64,000 bases of DNA from an uncultured Bacteroidia bacterium (GCA_902791865.1 CADAXK010000012.1:34264-98263); one strand, 5' to 3'; positions 46,801-58,045 are shown, numbered from the stretch's first letter. Translations and numbers: made by a program. Notes: a model not told the origin generated them from the letters alone.

Positions 46801-48179
46801 TGGATTGCCTTACCTTCGATAAGTTTCGGCTGGAATGCCTGAATACCAAGACGGTGAAGCGTAGGAGCACGGTTGAGCAGAATCGGGTGACCCTTCATTA
46901 CATTTTCGAGGATATCCCATACAACCGGATCCTTGCGTTCAACGATTTTCTTAGCCGACTTCACAGTCTTTACAATACCGCGTTCCATCAACTTGCGGAT
47001 AACGAACGGCTTGTATAATTCTGCAGCCATATCCTTTGGAAGACCGCATTCGTGCATGTGAAGTTCAGGACCCACAACGATAACCGAACGAGCCGAGAAG
47101 TCGACACGTTTACCGAGCAAGTTCTGACGGAAACGACCTTGTTTACCCTTCAAGCTGTCGCTCAACGACTTGAGTGGTCTGTTAGCTTCGGTCTTTACAG
47201 CGCTCGACTTTCTTGAGTTATCGAACAATGAATCTACAGCTTCCTGAAGCATACGCTTTTCGTTACGAAGAATTACTTCTGGAGCCTTTATTTCGAGAAG
47301 TCTTCTCAGACGGTTGTTTCTAATGATAACCCTACGATAGAGGTCGTTGAGGTCAGATGTAGCGAAACGACCACCATCCAGCGGAACCAAAGGACGAAGC
47401 TCGGGAGGAATAACAGGAACAACCTGTACAATCATCCATTCCGGCTTGTTGATGTCCTTCGACATTCTGAAAGCTTCAACAACATTCAGTCTCTTCAAAG
47501 CTTCAGCCTTTCTCTGCTGAGATGTTTCCTTACCAGCTCTATCGCGAAGTTCGTATGACAACTTGTCAAGGTCAATCTTTCTCAAGAGTTCGAGAATAGC
47601 CTCGGCACCCATCTTTGCAACGAACTTGTTAGGATCGGAATCATCAAGCATCTGGTTTTCACGAGGAAGAGAATCAAGAATCTGTACATATTCTTCTTCG
47701 GTGAGAAGATCAAGTTCTGCAACACCTTCTTCTGCCTTTGGACCTGGCTGAAGCACAATGTACCTTTCGTAGTATATTACAGCGTCAAGCTTCTTTGATG
47801 GCAGACCGAGAAGGTAACCGATCTTGTTAGGAAGAGTCTTGAAATACCAGATATGAGCAACTGGCACTTCGAGCTTAATGTGACCCATTCTTTCCCTACG
47901 AACCTTCTTTTCTGTTACCTCGACACCGCATCTATCGCATACGATACCTTTATATCTTATTCTCTTGTATTTACCGCAATGGCACTCGTAATCCTTGCAC
48001 GGACCGAAAATTCTTTCGCAGAACAAACCATCTCTTTCGGGCTTATATGTCCTGTAGTTAATGGTTTCGGGTTTTGTAACTTCGCCGCTCGACAAGTCCT
48101 GAATCTCTTCGGGAGAAGCAAGGCTTACGGTTATCTTTGTAAAGTTGGTCTTAACTTTTGTATCTTTTCTAAAAGCCAT
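43899..48179 (-). CDS. rpoC: DNA-directed RNA polymerase subunit beta'
   Basis: 1426 residues, normal for Bacteroidota. Zinc ribbon cysteines near the N terminus ([20 protein letters not shown]), the catalytic [12 protein letters not shown] loop with three Asp that hold magnesium at about residue 470, the bridge-helix region with [20 protein letters not shown], and a second cysteine cluster [15 protein letters not shown]. The C-terminal end is [20 protein letters not shown] and onward, with an acidic tail. Starts 19 bases after rpoB. Confidence 0.99.
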   Translation of the reverse strand: MAFRKDTKVKTNFTKITVSLASPEEIQDLSSGEVTKPETINYRTYKPERDGLFCERIFGPCKDYECHCGKYKRIRYKGIVCDRCGVEVTEKKVRRERMGHIKLEVPVAHIWYFKTLPNKIGYLLGLPSKKLDAVIYYERYIVLQPGPKAEEGVAELDLLTEEEYVQILDSLPRENQMLDDSDPNKFVAKMGAEAILELLRKIDLDKLSYELRDRAGKETSQQRKAEALKRLNVVEAFRMSKDINKPEWMIVQVVPVIPPELRPLVPLDGGRFATSDLNDLYRRVIIRNNRLRRLLEIKAPEVILRNEKRMLQEAVDSLFDNSRKSSAVKTEANRPLKSLSDSLKGKQGRFRQNLLGKRVDFSARSVIVVGPELHMHECGLPKDMAAELYKPFVIRKLMERGIVKTVKSAKKIVERKDPVVWDILENVMKGHPILLNRAPTLHRLGIQAFQPKLIEGKAIQLHPLVCTAFNADFDGDQMAVHLPLGNAAVMEAQILMLASHNILNPANGAPITVPSQDMVLGLYYITKERTGEQGEGQTFYGPQEVIIAYNEGKLGLHAKIKVRHHDVDENGNFIEHIIETTTGRVLFNQVVPKEYGYINQLLTKKSLRDIIGNLINKCGTATTAKFLDDIKNMGYYNAFIGGLSFNLDNVIVPDEKAQLIQDGYDQVDEIMFNFSNGFITDTERYNQVIDVWTNVNAKLSIAVMKKLSTDDQGFNSVYMMLDSGARGSKEQISQLCGMRGLMAKPQKSGTGASEIIENPILANFKEGLSILEYFISSHGARKGLADTALKTADAGYLTRRLVDVAHDVIITEEDCGTLRGLEVSELRKDDGELIESLYDRILGRISVHDVFHPQTNELIVASGEEITEDIAKTIADSPIEKVEIRSVLTCESHRGVCAKCYGRNLATHRMVQKGEAVGVIAAQSIGEPGTQLTLRTFHSGGIAGNIASESTITAKYDGILEIDELRTVSHEEEEGNVDIVVTRMAELKILDQGTKIALVNKTLPYGSRLYFKNGDLVKKGDKICEWDQYNIVIISEYTGKLIFEDVVEGVNFKQEIAPQTGFIERIITETKDKSKIPVAKIIDKNKEVLAVYNLPVGARLMKNEKDQIKAGDILIKMPKVVGKGGDITGGLPRVTELFEARNPSNPAVVSEIDGVVQFGKIKRGNREIEITPKEGNSKKYLVPLSKQILVQPNDYIKAGTPLIDGAITPSDILAIKGPTAVQEYLVNEIQDVYRLQGVKINNKHFEVIVRQMMRKVVVEDPGDTQFLEKQVVDKWEFRQENDSIFDKKVVVDAGDSENFTAGQIVSYRRLRDENSMLKRKDKKLVEARPAIPATSSQVLQGITKAALQTSSFMSAASFQETTKVLNEAAIRAKEDTLEGMKENVIVGHLIPAGTGLREFQSLRVCNKAEVAPYLDTLEQQQPETEI

Positions 48180-48198
48180 TTTACCAGATTTTTATCAA

Positions 48199-51100
48199 TT
48201 ATTCAAGATTAATTTTCAAGCACAAACCTCTCAATTCATGCAACAACACATTCAATGATTCGGGAATTCCCGGTACAGGCATCTGTTCGCCCTTAACGAT
48301 GCTTTCGTAGGTCTTTGCTCTTCCGACAACATCATCAGACTTAACAGTAAGGATTTCCTGCAGTACATTTGCTGCACCGAAAGCCTCAAGTGCCCAGACT
48401 TCCATTTCACCGAAACGCTGACCACCGAACTGAGCCTTACCGCCCAAAGGCTGCTGCGTAATAAGTGAGTATGGACCAATTGAACGAGCATGCATCTTGT
48501 CCTCAACCATGTGACCGAGTTTCAGCATGTAGATTACACCAACTGTTGCCGGCTGGTCGAACTTGCGGCCTGTGCCACCATCGTACAACCAAGTCTTTCC
48601 GTAACGTGGAACGCCTGCCTTGTCGGTGTATTCGCAAATCTGTTCAAGGCTTGCACCGTCGAAGATAGGAGTTGCGAACTTGCAACCGAGAACGCGACCT
48701 GCCCAACCAAGAACAGTTTCGTAAATCTGTCCGAGGTTCATACGAGAAGGCACGCCCAACGGGTTAAGTACAATGTCGACTGGAGTACCATCATCAAGGA
48801 ACGGCATATCTTCCTGACGAACGATACGAGCAAGGATACCCTTGTTTCCGTGACGACCAGCGAGCTTATCACCAACTCTGATTACACGCTTGCTTGCGAG
48901 GTAAACCTTAGCCATCTGCATGATGCCCGATGGAAGTTCGTCACCAATGGTAATATCCAACTTTTCGCGTCTGTACTTACCAGTAATCTTCTTGTATTCA
49001 ACCATGTAGTTGAACAAAATCTTAGCTATCTGATCGTTGCGCGACTTGTCAGTCGTCCACTTGTTCGGATTAACATTGATGAAATCGATTCCCTGCAGGA
49101 GCTTCTGCGTATATTTTACACCCTTCTGGATAACAATCTGGTCGAGGTTATCCTTTACTCCCTGAGAAGTTTTGCCGTTAACGATTGCAAACAACTTATC
49201 AACGAGGATGTCTTTCAACTTGTTGAGTTCCTTTCTTTCAACTTCTTCGATAGCTTCGACCAACATCTTGTCCTGAGTCTTGGTCTTTCTGTCCTTAACA
49301 AGTCTTGAATAGAGTTTCTTGTCGATTACAACACCGCTTGTAGAAGGAGAAGCCTTCAATGAAGCATCCTTTACATCGCCAGCCTTTTCACCGAATATTG
49401 CACGGAGAAGCTTTTCTTCTGGTGAAGGATCGCTTTCGCCCTTAGGAGTAATCTTACCAATCATTATGTCACCTGGCTTTACCCTTGCACCAATACGGAT
49501 TATACCGTTTTCATCAAGGTCCTTAGTAGCTGCCTCACTGACATTTGGAATATCAGATGTAAGTTCCTCAAGACCGCGCTTTGTTTCACGAACATCAAGC
49601 TGATAGTCGGTAATGTGAATTGAGGTGAAATAATCTTCGCGAACAACTCTTTCGTTAAGAACGATAGCATCCTCGTAGTTGTAACCCTTCCAAGGCATGA
49701 AGGCAACCTTCAGGTTTCTACCGAGAGCCAAGTCACCACCCTGAGTTCCGTAACCTTCGGTAAGAATCATTCCCTTGGTAACCTTCTGTCCCTTGCTTAC
49801 AACTGGACGAAGATTGATACATGTGTTCTGGTTTGTCTTCCTGAACTTCGGTATCTTGTATTCGACAGAATCGCCAACGAAGCTAACGAATCTTTCTTCG
49901 TCAGTCCTGTCGTACTTTATTATTATCTTTTCTGCATCAACGTATTCAACAACGCCATTGCCTTCGGCTACGAGAAGAATTCTCGAATCCTGAGCAACCA
50001 TGTGCTCGATACCAGTACCAACGATAGGTGCTTCTGGACGAAGCAGAGGAACTGCCTGACGCATCATGTTCGAACCCATCAATGCACGGTTAGCATCATC
50101 GTGCTCCAAGAACGGGATCAATGAAGCAGCAATAGAAGAAATCTGGTTTGGAGCAACGTCCATCAACTGAACCTCTTCTGGAGCAACAACTACATAGTCG
50201 CCTTCCTTTCTTGCCTTAACCCTACTATTCTGGAATTTGCCGCTATCGTCAACTTCTGCATTTGCCTGTGCCACAACAAGACCAGTTTCCTGTTCTGCAC
50301 TCAGGTATACTATATCGTTAAAGCTAACAGCATTGTCTGATACCTTTCTATATGGTGTCTCGATGAAACCGAGGTTGTTGATCTTAGCGTAAACGCAAAG
50401 CGAAGAGATAAGACCGATATTTGGACCTTCAGGTGTTTCAATCGGGCAAAGACGACCATAATGTGTATAGTGAACGTCACGAACTTCGAAACCAGCTCTT
50501 TCACGCGACAGACCGCCAGGACCCAAAGCCGAAAGACGTCTCTTGTGTGTCATTTCTGCCAATGGGTTTATCTGGTCCATGAACTGCGACAACTGGTTTG
50601 TGCCGAAGAATGAATTTATCACAGAAGAAAGAATCTTTGAATTGATAAGGTCCATCGGGTGGAATACCTCATTGTCCCTTACATTCATTCTTTCCCTGAT
50701 TGTACGAGCCATACGAGCCAAACCAACGCTGAACTGGTTTGCAAGCTGCTCGCCAACGGTTCTTACTCTACGGTTGCTCAAGTGGTCGATATCATCCACA
50801 TCAGCCTTCGAGTTGATAAGTTCAATCAAATATTTGATTATGGCGATGATGTCTTCCTTTGTCAACACACGGGTTGTATCGGGAACATCAAGAGCCAATT
50901 TCTGGTTGATTCTATAACGACCAACATCGCCAAGGTCGTATCTCTTGTCGGAGAAGAACAACTTGTCGATAACATCGCGAGCTGTTGCCTCGTCGGGTGG
51001 CTCTGCGTTTCTCAACTGGCGATAAATATAGAATACAGCTTCCTTTTCGGAGTTACATGTATCCTTCTGCAAAGTATTGTATATGATTGCATGGTCGGAA

Positions 51101-52002
51101 ATCTTCTGGTTCTCCTTGTGCAAGAGAATTGTCTTGACTCCCGATTCAACAATCATGTCGATATGTTCATTTTCTATTACTGTCTCACGGTCGAGGATGA
51201 TCTCGTTTCTTTCGAGGGAAACAACTTCTGCTGTATCCTCGTCAACGAAGTCCTCAATCCAAGTCTTCAGCACCCTTGCTGCAAGACGGCGACCAACGAC
51301 TTTCTTCAATGCTGTCTTTGAAACCTTTATTTCGTCTGCCAAATCAAAGATTTCAAGAATATCTTTGTCGTTTTCAAAACCTATAGCCCTCAACAATGTT
51401 GTTACAGGCAATTTTTTCTTACGGTCGATGTATGCATACATCACAGTATTTATATCGGTAGCAAATTCTATCCATGCACCCTTGAATGGGATAACTCTTG
51501 CTGAATACAATTTAGTACCGTTGGTATGCATTGACTGGCTGAAGAAAACGCCAGGAGACCTATGTAACTGGGAAACTACAACCCTTTCTGCTCCGTTTAT
51601 AACGAAAGTACCGCTTGGTGTCATATAAGGGATAGTACCTAACCATACATCCTGAATCGAGTCCTCGAAGTCCTCGTGTTCTTCGTCGCTACATGTAAGT
51701 CTTAACTTAGCCTTCAGTGGAACACAGTATGTAAGACCTCTGTCTATACATTGTTCGATACTATATCTCGGAGGATCAAGAGTATAGTCGATGAACTGAA
51801 GTTCAAAATTGTTGCGGGTATCGGTTATCGGGAAGTTTTCGGCAAACACCTGATACAGACCTTCCGACTTTCTTTGTTCAGCGGTGGAATCTAGCTGAAC
51901 GAAATCTTTAAACGATTTTATTTGAATTTCCAAGAAATCTGGATATTCGAGCTGATTTCTTGTTGTTGAAAAATTTATTCTTTGATTTGTATTAACAGCC
52001 AT
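48199..52002 (-). CDS. rpoB: DNA-directed RNA polymerase subunit beta
   Basis: 1267 residues. The rifampicin-pocket region is intact ([20 protein letters not shown], then [14 protein letters not shown]), and the RHGNKG and [20 protein letters not shown] motifs near the C terminus are canonical. It is separated from rplL by 90 bases that contain a strong hairpin. Confidence 0.99.
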   Translation of the reverse strand: MAVNTNQRINFSTTRNQLEYPDFLEIQIKSFKDFVQLDSTAEQRKSEGLYQVFAENFPITDTRNNFELQFIDYTLDPPRYSIEQCIDRGLTYCVPLKAKLRLTCSDEEHEDFEDSIQDVWLGTIPYMTPSGTFVINGAERVVVSQLHRSPGVFFSQSMHTNGTKLYSARVIPFKGAWIEFATDINTVMYAYIDRKKKLPVTTLLRAIGFENDKDILEIFDLADEIKVSKTALKKVVGRRLAARVLKTWIEDFVDEDTAEVVSLERNEIILDRETVIENEHIDMIVESGVKTILLHKENQKISDHAIIYNTLQKDTCNSEKEAVFYIYRQLRNAEPPDEATARDVIDKLFFSDKRYDLGDVGRYRINQKLALDVPDTTRVLTKEDIIAIIKYLIELINSKADVDDIDHLSNRRVRTVGEQLANQFSVGLARMARTIRERMNVRDNEVFHPMDLINSKILSSVINSFFGTNQLSQFMDQINPLAEMTHKRRLSALGPGGLSRERAGFEVRDVHYTHYGRLCPIETPEGPNIGLISSLCVYAKINNLGFIETPYRKVSDNAVSFNDIVYLSAEQETGLVVAQANAEVDDSGKFQNSRVKARKEGDYVVVAPEEVQLMDVAPNQISSIAASLIPFLEHDDANRALMGSNMMRQAVPLLRPEAPIVGTGIEHMVAQDSRILLVAEGNGVVEYVDAEKIIIKYDRTDEERFVSFVGDSVEYKIPKFRKTNQNTCINLRPVVSKGQKVTKGMILTEGYGTQGGDLALGRNLKVAFMPWKGYNYEDAIVLNERVVREDYFTSIHITDYQLDVRETKRGLEELTSDIPNVSEAATKDLDENGIIRIGARVKPGDIMIGKITPKGESDPSPEEKLLRAIFGEKAGDVKDASLKASPSTSGVVIDKKLYSRLVKDRKTKTQDKMLVEAIEEVERKELNKLKDILVDKLFAIVNGKTSQGVKDNLDQIVIQKGVKYTQKLLQGIDFINVNPNKWTTDKSRNDQIAKILFNYMVEYKKITGKYRREKLDITIGDELPSGIMQMAKVYLASKRVIRVGDKLAGRHGNKGILARIVRQEDMPFLDDGTPVDIVLNPLGVPSRMNLGQIYETVLGWAGRVLGCKFATPIFDGASLEQICEYTDKAGVPRYGKTWLYDGGTGRKFDQPATVGVIYMLKLGHMVEDKMHARSIGPYSLITQQPLGGKAQFGGQRFGEMEVWALEAFGAANVLQEILTVKSDDVVGRAKTYESIVKGEQMPVPGIPESLNVLLHELRGLCLKINLE

Positions 52003-52038
52003 TGTCGCAAATATTTAAAAATGAACCTAAACCAACAA

Positions 52039-52069
52039 AGGTTTAAACCCCCCGAGGGGGTCTAAACCT
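52039..52069 (-). promoter_or_regulatory. Strong hairpin between rplL and rpoB
   Basis: On the minus strand AGGTTTAGACCCCC pairs with GGGGGTTTAAACCT (one G-U type offset) around a short loop. It is not followed by a proper T run, so it looks like an attenuator or an RNase-processing site rather than a full terminator. In E. coli the same gap holds an attenuator and an RNase III site; equivalence here is inference. Confidence 0.6.
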
Positions 52070-52092
52070 ATAAATTATGCAACAAAAGTCGT

Positions 52093-52470
52093 TTATTTAA
52101 GTTCAACTTCTGCTCCAACTTCTTCCAACTGCTTCTTCAAAGATTCTGCTTCGTCCTTAGCAACACCTTCTTTTACTGGTTTTGGAGCTGCGTCAACTAA
52201 TTCCTTAGCTTCCTTCAATCCGAGGCCGGTCAAAGTCTTAACAACCTTTACAACGTCCAATTTCTTTGGACCAGCTGCCTTAAGGATAACATCGAATTCG
52301 GTCTTTTCTGCTGCTGCTTCTGCTGCGCCACCTGCTGCTGGAGCTGCTACTACTGCTGCTGCTGCTGCTGGTTCAATACCGTATTCTTCCTTCAAAATAT
52401 TTGCCAATTCGTTTACGTCTTTAACAGTAAGATTAACTAATTCTTCTGCCAATTTCTTAAGATCTGCCAT
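52093..52470 (-). CDS. rplL: 50S ribosomal protein L7/L12
   Basis: 125 residues. N-terminal dimer domain ([20 protein letters not shown]), Ala/Gly-rich hinge at about 33-50, and the C-terminal factor-binding domain [40 protein letters not shown]. Forms the stalk that recruits elongation factors. Confidence 0.99.
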   Translation of the reverse strand: MADLKKLAEELVNLTVKDVNELANILKEEYGIEPAAAAAVVAAPAAGGAAEAAAEKTEFDVILKAAGPKKLDVVKVVKTLTGLGLKEAKELVDAAPKPVKEGVAKDEAESLKKQLEEVGAEVELK

Positions 52471-52506
52471 TTTTATTAAATTTTAACTTTTTAACTTTTT
52501 AATTTT

Positions 52507-53025
52507 TTATTCTCTCTCTGATAAGGTTTTTACTAAACCTCCTAATAAATTCTTGCCTGACTCTAGTTGTCCCAATACGGTCTTCATCGGCGACTGCAAC
52601 AATAATATAACATCACCAATAAGTTCTTCCTTAGACTTAAGGCTAGCAAGTGCCTCAAGATTGGACTGTCCGATATAAATTGATTCCTCTGCATAAGCAC
52701 CCTTGAATAGAGGCTTGTCGCTCTTCTGGTTCAATTCCTTTATAAGTTTTGCAGGCACGTTAGCCGTGTTGCAGAACATTACTGCTGAATTTTCAACCAA
52801 TACGGGATACAATTCTTCGTAACCGTTGCCGATACGTTCCAGTGCTTTTCTAAAGAAGGTATTCTTAACAACAATCAGTTCAATGTCTTTCTCGAAACAT
52901 TTCTTTCTAAGCGTATATGTCTGCTTAGCGTTCAATCCCGAAATGTCTGCAATGTAGAAGTGATTGTACTGTTCTACTGCCGACTTCAGGTTCTCGATAA
53001 GAGCATTCTTGTCTTCTCGTTTCAT
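52507..53025 (-). CDS. rplJ: 50S ribosomal protein L10
   Basis: 172 residues. Base of the stalk, binding 23S rRNA and L12 dimers. Recognised by HFYIADISGLNAKQTYTLRK, then FRKALERIGNGYEELYPVLV and the C-terminal helix that holds L12. Lies 12 bases after rplA. Confidence 0.98.
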   Translation of the reverse strand: MKREDKNALIENLKSAVEQYNHFYIADISGLNAKQTYTLRKKCFEKDIELIVVKNTFFRKALERIGNGYEELYPVLVENSAVMFCNTANVPAKLIKELNQKSDKPLFKGAYAEESIYIGQSNLEALASLKSKEELIGDVILLLQSPMKTVLGQLESGKNLLGGLVKTLSERE

Positions 53026-53037
53026 ACTCGTGTGTTA

Positions 53038-53730
53038 CTAATTAATTGTTTTTGTATCGATTTCTATTCCAGGACTCATTGTGCTAGAAAGGTAAACGCT
53101 CTTTACATAAGTTCCCTTAGCTGCTGCTGGCTTCAACTTGATAATAGTCTGGAGCAATTCGTTTGCATTTTCAGCAATCTTGTTTGCTTCGAACGAAACC
53201 TTGCCGATTCCTGCGTGAATGATACCAAACTTGTCAACCTTGAAGTCGATTTTACCCTTCTTAACATCTTCTACTGCCTTGCCAACTTCCATGGTAACTG
53301 TTCCGGTCTTTGGGTTTGGCATCAAGCCTCTTGGACCTAATATTCTACCCAACTTACCTATTTTTGCCATTACCATTGGCATGGTGATGATGATGTCAAC
53401 ATCGGTCCAACCACCTTGGATCTTCTCGATATAGTCATCCAAACCAACATAGTCAGCTCCTGCATTCTTAGCTTCCTGTTCCTTGTCGGGAGTACACAAT
53501 ACCAACACGCGAACTTGCTTACCAGTTCCGTGAGGCAAAGTGGTGATACCCCTTACCATCTGGTTGGCCTTACGAGGGTCAACACCGAGGCGAACATCCA
53601 AGTCAACAGATGCGTCAAACTTTGTGTAGGTTATTTCCTTTACCAATTTAGCAGCTTCCTGAAGATCGTACTTCTTGCCATTTTCTATTTTAGACAAAGC
53701 AACTTTTCTTTTCTTACTAATTTTTGTCAT
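53038..53730 (-). CDS. rplA: 50S ribosomal protein L1
   Basis: 230 residues. Binds 23S rRNA at the mobile L1 arm. Family motif [20 protein letters not shown] is intact, as is [20 protein letters not shown]. 17 bases after rplK. Confidence 0.99.
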   Translation of the reverse strand: MTKISKKRKVALSKIENGKKYDLQEAAKLVKEITYTKFDASVDLDVRLGVDPRKANQMVRGITTLPHGTGKQVRVLVLCTPDKEQEAKNAGADYVGLDDYIEKIQGGWTDVDIIITMPMVMAKIGKLGRILGPRGLMPNPKTGTVTMEVGKAVEDVKKGKIDFKVDKFGIIHAGIGKVSFEANKIAENANELLQTIIKLKPAAAKGTYVKSVYLSSTMSPGIEIDTKTIN

Positions 53731-53747
53731 TTCAAAAAGTACTTAAA

Positions 53748-54197
53748 TTATTTCTTAATTGGAGAGTCGCCCTTTACTGCGATTCCCATACTTCTAGCTG
53801 TTCCTGCAACCATGCTCATTGCTGAGTCGATTGTGAAAGCGTTCATGTCAACCATCTTACCTTCGGCGATAGTCTTCACCTGATCCCAGGTAATCGAGCC
53901 GACCTTAGAACGGTTAGGTTCTGACGAACCTTTCTTAACCTTTGCGACTTCCATCAACTGTACAGCAACCGGCGGAGTCTTTACTACGAAATCAAAAGAT
54001 TTGTCACTATAATAAGTGATAACAACTGGCAATACTTTACCTGCTGTCTGTGGAGTCTGTGTTCTGCCGTTAAACTGCTTGCAGAACTCCATAATGTTCA
54101 AACCTTTCGAACCCAAAGCTGGACCTACCGGAGGAGCGGGATTTGCAGCCCCACCTTTAATTTGCAGTTTAATAAAACCGCCAATCTGTTTTGCCAT
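53748..54197 (-). CDS. rplK: 50S ribosomal protein L11
   Basis: 149 residues, standard. [20 protein letters not shown] and [20 protein letters not shown] at the N terminus and the SMGIAVKG C-terminal end. Binds the GTPase-associated centre of 23S rRNA. Confidence 0.99.
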   Translation of the reverse strand: MAKQIGGFIKLQIKGGAANPAPPVGPALGSKGLNIMEFCKQFNGRTQTPQTAGKVLPVVITYYSDKSFDFVVKTPPVAVQLMEVAKVKKGSSEPNRSKVGSITWDQVKTIAEGKMVDMNAFTIDSAMSMVAGTARSMGIAVKGDSPIKK

Positions 54198-54220
54198 AAC
54201 TTTTCCGTTATTACTTTAGA

Positions 54221-54766
54221 TTACTCTTTTTCGACTTGCATGAATCGAAGTTCAATTGGGGTCTTCCTACCAAAGATGGTTACCATAACCTTCAATTTCT
54301 TCCTCTCATCATACACTTCTTCAATTACACCACTGAAACCATTAAACGGTCCGTCGGTAACCTTTACGGCTTCGCCGACAAAGAATGGAACGCTGACTTC
54401 GTCTGCATTTTCAGACAATTCGTCAACCTTGCCAAGAATCCTTGCAGCTTCATCGTTTCTCAGAGGCACTGCCTTTCCGTCTTTGGTTCCAAGAAAACCA
54501 ATCACACCAGACACATTCTTTATCACATGCTCAACCTCACCATCGAGGGCTGCATAGATAAGAATATAACCTGGGAAGAAATTTCTTTCCTTGTGAACAG
54601 GCTTTCCGTTTCTAACTTGATAAACTTTTTCAGTTGGAATTAGCACTTGCGGAACTTGTTCGGTGAGATTGCGGTGCTGAATTTCGCTTTCGAGATATTC
54701 CTTTACCTTCTTCTCCTTACCGCTCAATGCGCGTACCACATACCATTTCTTAGAAACTTCTGTCAT
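54221..54766 (-). CDS. nusG: Transcription termination/antitermination factor NusG
   Basis: 181 residues. NGN domain with KWYVVRALSGKEKKVKEYLE and NFFPGYILIYAALDGEVEHV; KOW domain with GEAVKVTDGPFNGFSGVIEE. Binds RNA polymerase and couples it to Rho or the ribosome. Located between secE and rplK as in most bacteria. Confidence 0.98.
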   Translation of the reverse strand: MTEVSKKWYVVRALSGKEKKVKEYLESEIQHRNLTEQVPQVLIPTEKVYQVRNGKPVHKERNFFPGYILIYAALDGEVEHVIKNVSGVIGFLGTKDGKAVPLRNDEAARILGKVDELSENADEVSVPFFVGEAVKVTDGPFNGFSGVIEEVYDERKKLKVMVTIFGRKTPIELRFMQVEKE

Positions 54767-54789
54767 AACTCCAAACTAAAAAAAATGGT

Positions 54790-54984
54790 TTAATAAAATA
54801 ACCCGTAAACCCATTCCAACAGACCTTTGAATGCAAAGTCCATTACGAATATTACGAGGGCAAATATTAAGGAAGCAACCATTACCACTATTGCACTACT
54901 TTGAAGTTCTGACCACTTAGGCCAGGTAACTTTCCTTACCAACTCATCATAAACGTTGGCAAAATATGCTTTTATCTTCTTCAT
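54790..54984 (-). CDS. secE: Preprotein translocase subunit SecE
   Basis: 64 residues from ATG 54984; the open frame runs on upstream into the tRNA-Trp gene, so the longer start is wrong. Single-helix SecE: amphipathic start YFANVYDELVRKVTWPKWSE, with the conserved V-T-W-P motif, then one membrane helix (about 29-50). Partner of SecY and SecG in protein export. Confidence 0.95.
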   Translation of the reverse strand: MKKIKAYFANVYDELVRKVTWPKWSELQSSAIVVMVASLIFALVIFVMDFAFKGLLEWVYGLFY

Positions 54985-55008
54985 TATAGCGTAAAATTCT
55001 TTATCTTG

Positions 55009-55081
55009 CACGGGTAGAGAGGCTCGAACTCCCGACACCTAGTTTTGGAGACTAGTGCTCTACCAACTGAGCTACACCCGT
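55009..55081 (-). tRNA. tRNA-Trp (CCA)
   Basis: 73 bases on the minus strand. Acceptor ACGGGTG pairs with TACCCGT (G-U at position 7), discriminator G73; anticodon loop CTCCAAA gives CCA; T-arm GTTCGAG. No CCA tail is encoded. It lies between tuf and secE. Confidence 0.97.
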
Positions 55082-55084
55082 ATA

Positions 55085-55114
55085 AAAAGTGACGGGACGA
55101 GTCCCATCACTTTT
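55085..55114 (-). terminator. Hairpin terminator between tuf and tRNA-Trp
   Basis: Minus strand AAAAGTGATGGGAC (55114-55101) pairs with GTCCCGTCACTTTT (55098-55085), followed by T; 12 bases after the tuf stop and directly before the tRNA. It could end most tuf transcripts and let a fraction read on into tRNA-Trp and secE, or serve as processing signal. Confidence 0.7.
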
Positions 55115-55126
55115 AGTTAATAATAA

Positions 55127-56314
55127 TTATTCAACAATTTCGGTAATCTGACCAGCACCAACTGTTCTACCACCTTCGCGGATAGCGAAACGGAGACCTA
55201 CGTTCAATGCAACCGGGTAAATCAAAGTAACGTCGATTGTTACATTATCACCAGGCATTACCATTTCGGTTCCTTCTGGAAGAGCGATTTCGCCAGTGAT
55301 ATCCAAAGTTCTCAAGAAGAACTGAGGACGATAGTGGTTCTGGAATGGAGTGTGACGTCCACCTTCTTCCTTTGTCAAAACGTAAACTTCAGCCTTGAAG
55401 TGAGTGTGCGGATGGATTGAACCAGGAGCAGCGATAACTTCACCTCTCTTAACTTCGTCCTTGTCGATACCGCGGAGCAACAAACCTACGTTGTCACCAG
55501 CTTCACCTTCGTCGAGGAGCTTACGGAACATTTCAACACCAGTAACTGTTGTGTCCTTGAATTCGTCGCTCAAACCAACGATCTGAACCTTATCACCAAC
55601 GTGGATAACACCAGTTTCGATACGGCCAGTAGCAACAGTACCACGACCTGTGATTGAGAATACGTCTTCAACAGGCATCAAGAATGGCTTTTCGTTTTCA
55701 CGCTTTGGCAATGGAATCCATGTGTCAACAGCGTCCATAAGTTCTTGAACCTTTTCTTCCCACTGTGGTTCACCGTTCAAAGCACCAAGTGCAGAACCGC
55801 GGATAACAGGAGTATTGTCACCGTCGAAATCATACTTGGTAAGAAGGTCGCGAACTTCCATTTCTACGAGGTCGAGCAACTCAGGGTCGTCAACCATATC
55901 GCACTTATTCAGGAAAACAACCATCTTAGGTACGTTAACCTGCTTTGCGAGAAGTACGTGTTCGTTTGTCTGTGGCATAGGACCGTCAGTTGCAGCAACT
56001 ACCAAGATAGCACCGTCCATCTGAGCAGCACCAGTAACCATGTTCTTTACATAGTCGGCGTGACCTGGGCAGTCAACGTGTGCATAGTGGCGGGTTTCGG
56101 TCTGGTATTCAACGTGTGCAGTGTTGATGGTTATACCTCTTTCCTTTTCTTCTGGAGCGTTGTCAATAGAATCGAAGCTCTTTATTTCTGACAAGCCCTT
56201 CTTTGCCAATACAGTTGTAATAGCAGATGTTAATGTGGTCTTACCGTGGTCAACGTGTCCAATGGTACCAATGTTAACGTGCGGTTTAGTCCTTTCAAAT
56301 TTCTCTTTAGCCAT
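55127..56314 (-). CDS. tuf: Elongation factor Tu
   Basis: 395 residues. Carries aminoacyl-tRNA to the ribosome. G1 [10 protein letters not shown]2 with [12 protein letters not shown]3 DCPGH, G4 NKCD, and the C-terminal domain ending [17 protein letters not shown] are intact. Codon use is strongly biased. Preceded by four tRNA genes as in E. coli thrU-tyrU-glyT-thrT-tufB. Confidence 0.99.
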   Translation of the reverse strand: MAKEKFERTKPHVNIGTIGHVDHGKTTLTSAITTVLAKKGLSEIKSFDSIDNAPEEKERGITINTAHVEYQTETRHYAHVDCPGHADYVKNMVTGAAQMDGAILVVAATDGPMPQTNEHVLLAKQVNVPKMVVFLNKCDMVDDPELLDLVEMEVRDLLTKYDFDGDNTPVIRGSALGALNGEPQWEEKVQELMDAVDTWIPLPKRENEKPFLMPVEDVFSITGRGTVATGRIETGVIHVGDKVQIVGLSDEFKDTTVTGVEMFRKLLDEGEAGDNVGLLLRGIDKDEVKRGEVIAAPGSIHPHTHFKAEVYVLTKEEGGRHTPFQNHYRPQFFLRTLDITGEIALPEGTEMVMPGDNVTIDVTLIYPVALNVGLRFAIREGGRTVGAGQITEIVE

Positions 56315-56398
56315 GACTTCAAATTTATTTAATGATAATACTTAAATTATTTCTCTATTATACCTATTAACTAATATATATATATATACAAAAAAAAG

Positions 56399-56470
<72 letters not shown>

Positions 56471-56473
56471 TTT

Positions 56474-56549
<76 letters not shown>

Positions 56550-56565
56550 ACGTTCTTCCTTGTAG

Positions 56566-56648
56566 TGGGGAGAGAAGGATTCGAACCTCCGAAGTCTTAC
56601 GACAACAGATTTACAGTCTGCTCCAGTTGGCCACTTTGGTATCTCCCC
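56566..56648 (-). tRNA. tRNA-Tyr (GTA)
   Basis: 83 bases, with the long variable arm typical of bacterial tRNA-Tyr. Acceptor GGGGAGA; anticodon loop CTGTAAA (GTA); discriminator A. Confidence 0.97.
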
Positions 56649-56661
56649 AGACCATTTTTCG

Positions 56662-56733
56662 AGCCGATGAACGGATTTGAACCGCCGACCGGCTGATTAC
56701 AAATCAGCTGCTCTACCGCTGAGCTACATCGGC
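56662..56733 (-). tRNA. tRNA-Thr (TGT)
   Basis: 72 bases. Acceptor GCCGATG/CATCGGC; anticodon loop TTTGTAA (TGT). First gene of the tRNA-tuf transcript. Confidence 0.97.
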
Positions 56734-56789
56734 TAAAAAATAATCATCAACACTTTTAAAGATCGTTTTTACACCCTCGAAAGGGACTG

Positions 56790-56820
56790 CAAATATAGAT
56801 GATTATTTTTTACTGACAAA
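56790..56820 (-). promoter_or_regulatory. Promoter of the tRNA-tuf operon
   Basis: Minus strand TTTG (56820-56817), exactly 19 bases, TATATTTG (56797-56790): a full consensus match. Predicted transcription start near 56783, 50 bases before tRNA-Thr(TGT). Confidence 0.8.
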
Positions 56821-56836
56821 ATTTTTTTTAGTTTTT

Positions 56837-57136
56837 TTAATCACGCTGTTTTTCCTTTGCCTTAACAAGCTGTTTTTTCAACGCATCTACCGATAGATCA
56901 ACAGCTTCCTCAAAAGTTTTGCACTGACGTTTTGCGAATAAACCAGTCAGTTTTGGCACCTCAAGGCTAACTTCTGCTATCTTATTTTCGTTAGTTTCCG
57001 ACTTATCGAGGCGTAAAATTACTTCAGCGCTCAAAATATTGTCAGCCATCTGCGACAATTTACCAACTTTTTTATCAACATAATCCAATAATTTCTGGTC
57101 AGCATCAAACTGAACCGACTGTACTTTTACGTTCAT
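56837..57136 (-). CDS. hpf: Ribosome hibernation-promoting factor (HPF/RaiA, short form)
   Basis: 99 residues, one domain only. VKVQSVQFDADQKLLDYVDK, then ADNILSAEVILRLDKSETNE and KTFEEAVDLSVDALKKQLVK give the beta-alpha-beta-beta-beta-alpha fold of HPF/YfiA, which binds the 30S decoding site in resting cells. Third gene of rpsU-xerC-hpf. Confidence 0.93.
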   Translation of the reverse strand: MNVKVQSVQFDADQKLLDYVDKKVGKLSQMADNILSAEVILRLDKSETNENKIAEVSLEVPKLTGLFAKRQCKTFEEAVDLSVDALKKQLVKAKEKQRD

Positions 57137-57154
57137 TTCTTTTCCCTTTCATTT

Positions 57155-58045
57155 TTATGCTCGTGGATGAGCTTGTTTATAAACTGTTTTTAATTTCTCG
57201 AATGTATTGTGCGTATATACCTGCGTTGCCGACAGACTTGCATGTCCAAGCAACTCCTTTATTGCATTCAGGTCTGCTCCGTTGTTGAGCATCTGGGTTG
57301 CAAATGTGTGACGAAGCACATGCGGGCTTTTCTTGTCAATGGTTGTCACCTGCTCCAAATAATGGGTAATCTTTCGATATACAAACTTCGAATACAACTT
57401 CTCACCCTTATCGGTAACAAACAACCACGCCTGTGAACTGACATCGAATCCCTGCTGCTTTTTCGACTCAAGATACTCGTTATACCTATTTATAATATAG
57501 TCGTTCAACGGACAGATTCTTTCCTTGCTTCGTTTTCCGAAAACCTTCACCTGGCGTTCCGAAGGCATAAAGTCTAGATGTTTCAGATTGATTAGCTCCG
57601 ACAAACGCATTCCTGTAGCATAGAAAAGTTCTACCATAAACTCATCACGTTTGCCGGCAAAATCATCTGAATAAAAGTCATTGGTAGTCATCTTGTCCAT
57701 ATCGTTTTCGGCGACGAACTCGGGCAGACGCTTGCTAATTTTCTGGCTTGATATCTTGGATAATGGATTTTTGTCCATCTTGCCGACCTTTTTCAAATAA
57801 GTTGCAAATGCTTTAAGGCTCGACAGCTTGCGGTTAATACTACGGGATGACAGACCTCTTTCCTTCAGGTTCATCATCCACATCCTTACATTTCTGTCGG
57901 TAAAATATTCGGAGCAAGATGTCGACTTTGAGTTACCACAAATAAAATCACGAAACTGAACCAAATCAGTTTCGTAAGATTTTACCGTGTGCTCGGAACT
58001 TCTACGTTCGAGCCTCAAATATTCCGTGAACATCTTTATTTCCAT
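57155..58045 (-). CDS. xerC: Tyrosine recombinase XerC/XerD family
   Basis: 296 residues from ATG 58045; ten upstream codons are open but MEIKMFTEYLRLERRSSEHT is the usual start. N-terminal SAM-like core-binding domain, then the catalytic domain with Arg147 (ATGMRLSELI), Lys171, His242 and Arg245 (HVLRHTFAT), His268 (LGHASLSATQ) and nucleophile Tyr277. Resolves chromosome dimers at dif with a partner. XerC versus XerD cannot be settled by reading; position beside rpsU and hpf in Bacteroidales is typical. No mobile element signs near it. Confidence 0.9.
   Translation of the reverse strand: MEIKMFTEYLRLERRSSEHTVKSYETDLVQFRDFICGNSKSTSCSEYFTDRNVRMWMMNLKERGLSSRSINRKLSSLKAFATYLKKVGKMDKNPLSKISSQKISKRLPEFVAENDMDKMTTNDFYSDDFAGKRDEFMVELFYATGMRLSELINLKHLDFMPSERQVKVFGKRSKERICPLNDYIINRYNEYLESKKQQGFDVSSQAWLFVTDKGEKLYSKFVYRKITHYLEQVTTIDKKSPHVLRHTFATQMLNNGADLNAIKELLGHASLSATQVYTHNTFEKLKTVYKQAHPRA

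Noticed and set aside
54985..55038. N-terminal extension of SecE by 18 residues
   Set aside because: The extra codons lie in tRNA-Trp; ATG 54984 gives a normal SecE.
56320..56327. Minus-strand TAAATTTG just before tuf as a promoter
   Set aside because: It would start transcription at or after the ATG and has no TTG upstream; the operon promoter at 56790-56820 is sufficient.
56374..56388. TA dinucleotide run between tuf and tRNA-Thr
   Set aside because: Simple AT tract in an AT-rich gap; no sign of function or of recombination.
57155..58045. XerC-type recombinase as integrase of a mobile element
   Set aside because: It sits between rpsU and hpf in a housekeeping operon, with no attachment-site repeats at the neighbouring tRNA genes, so it is the chromosomal Xer protein.
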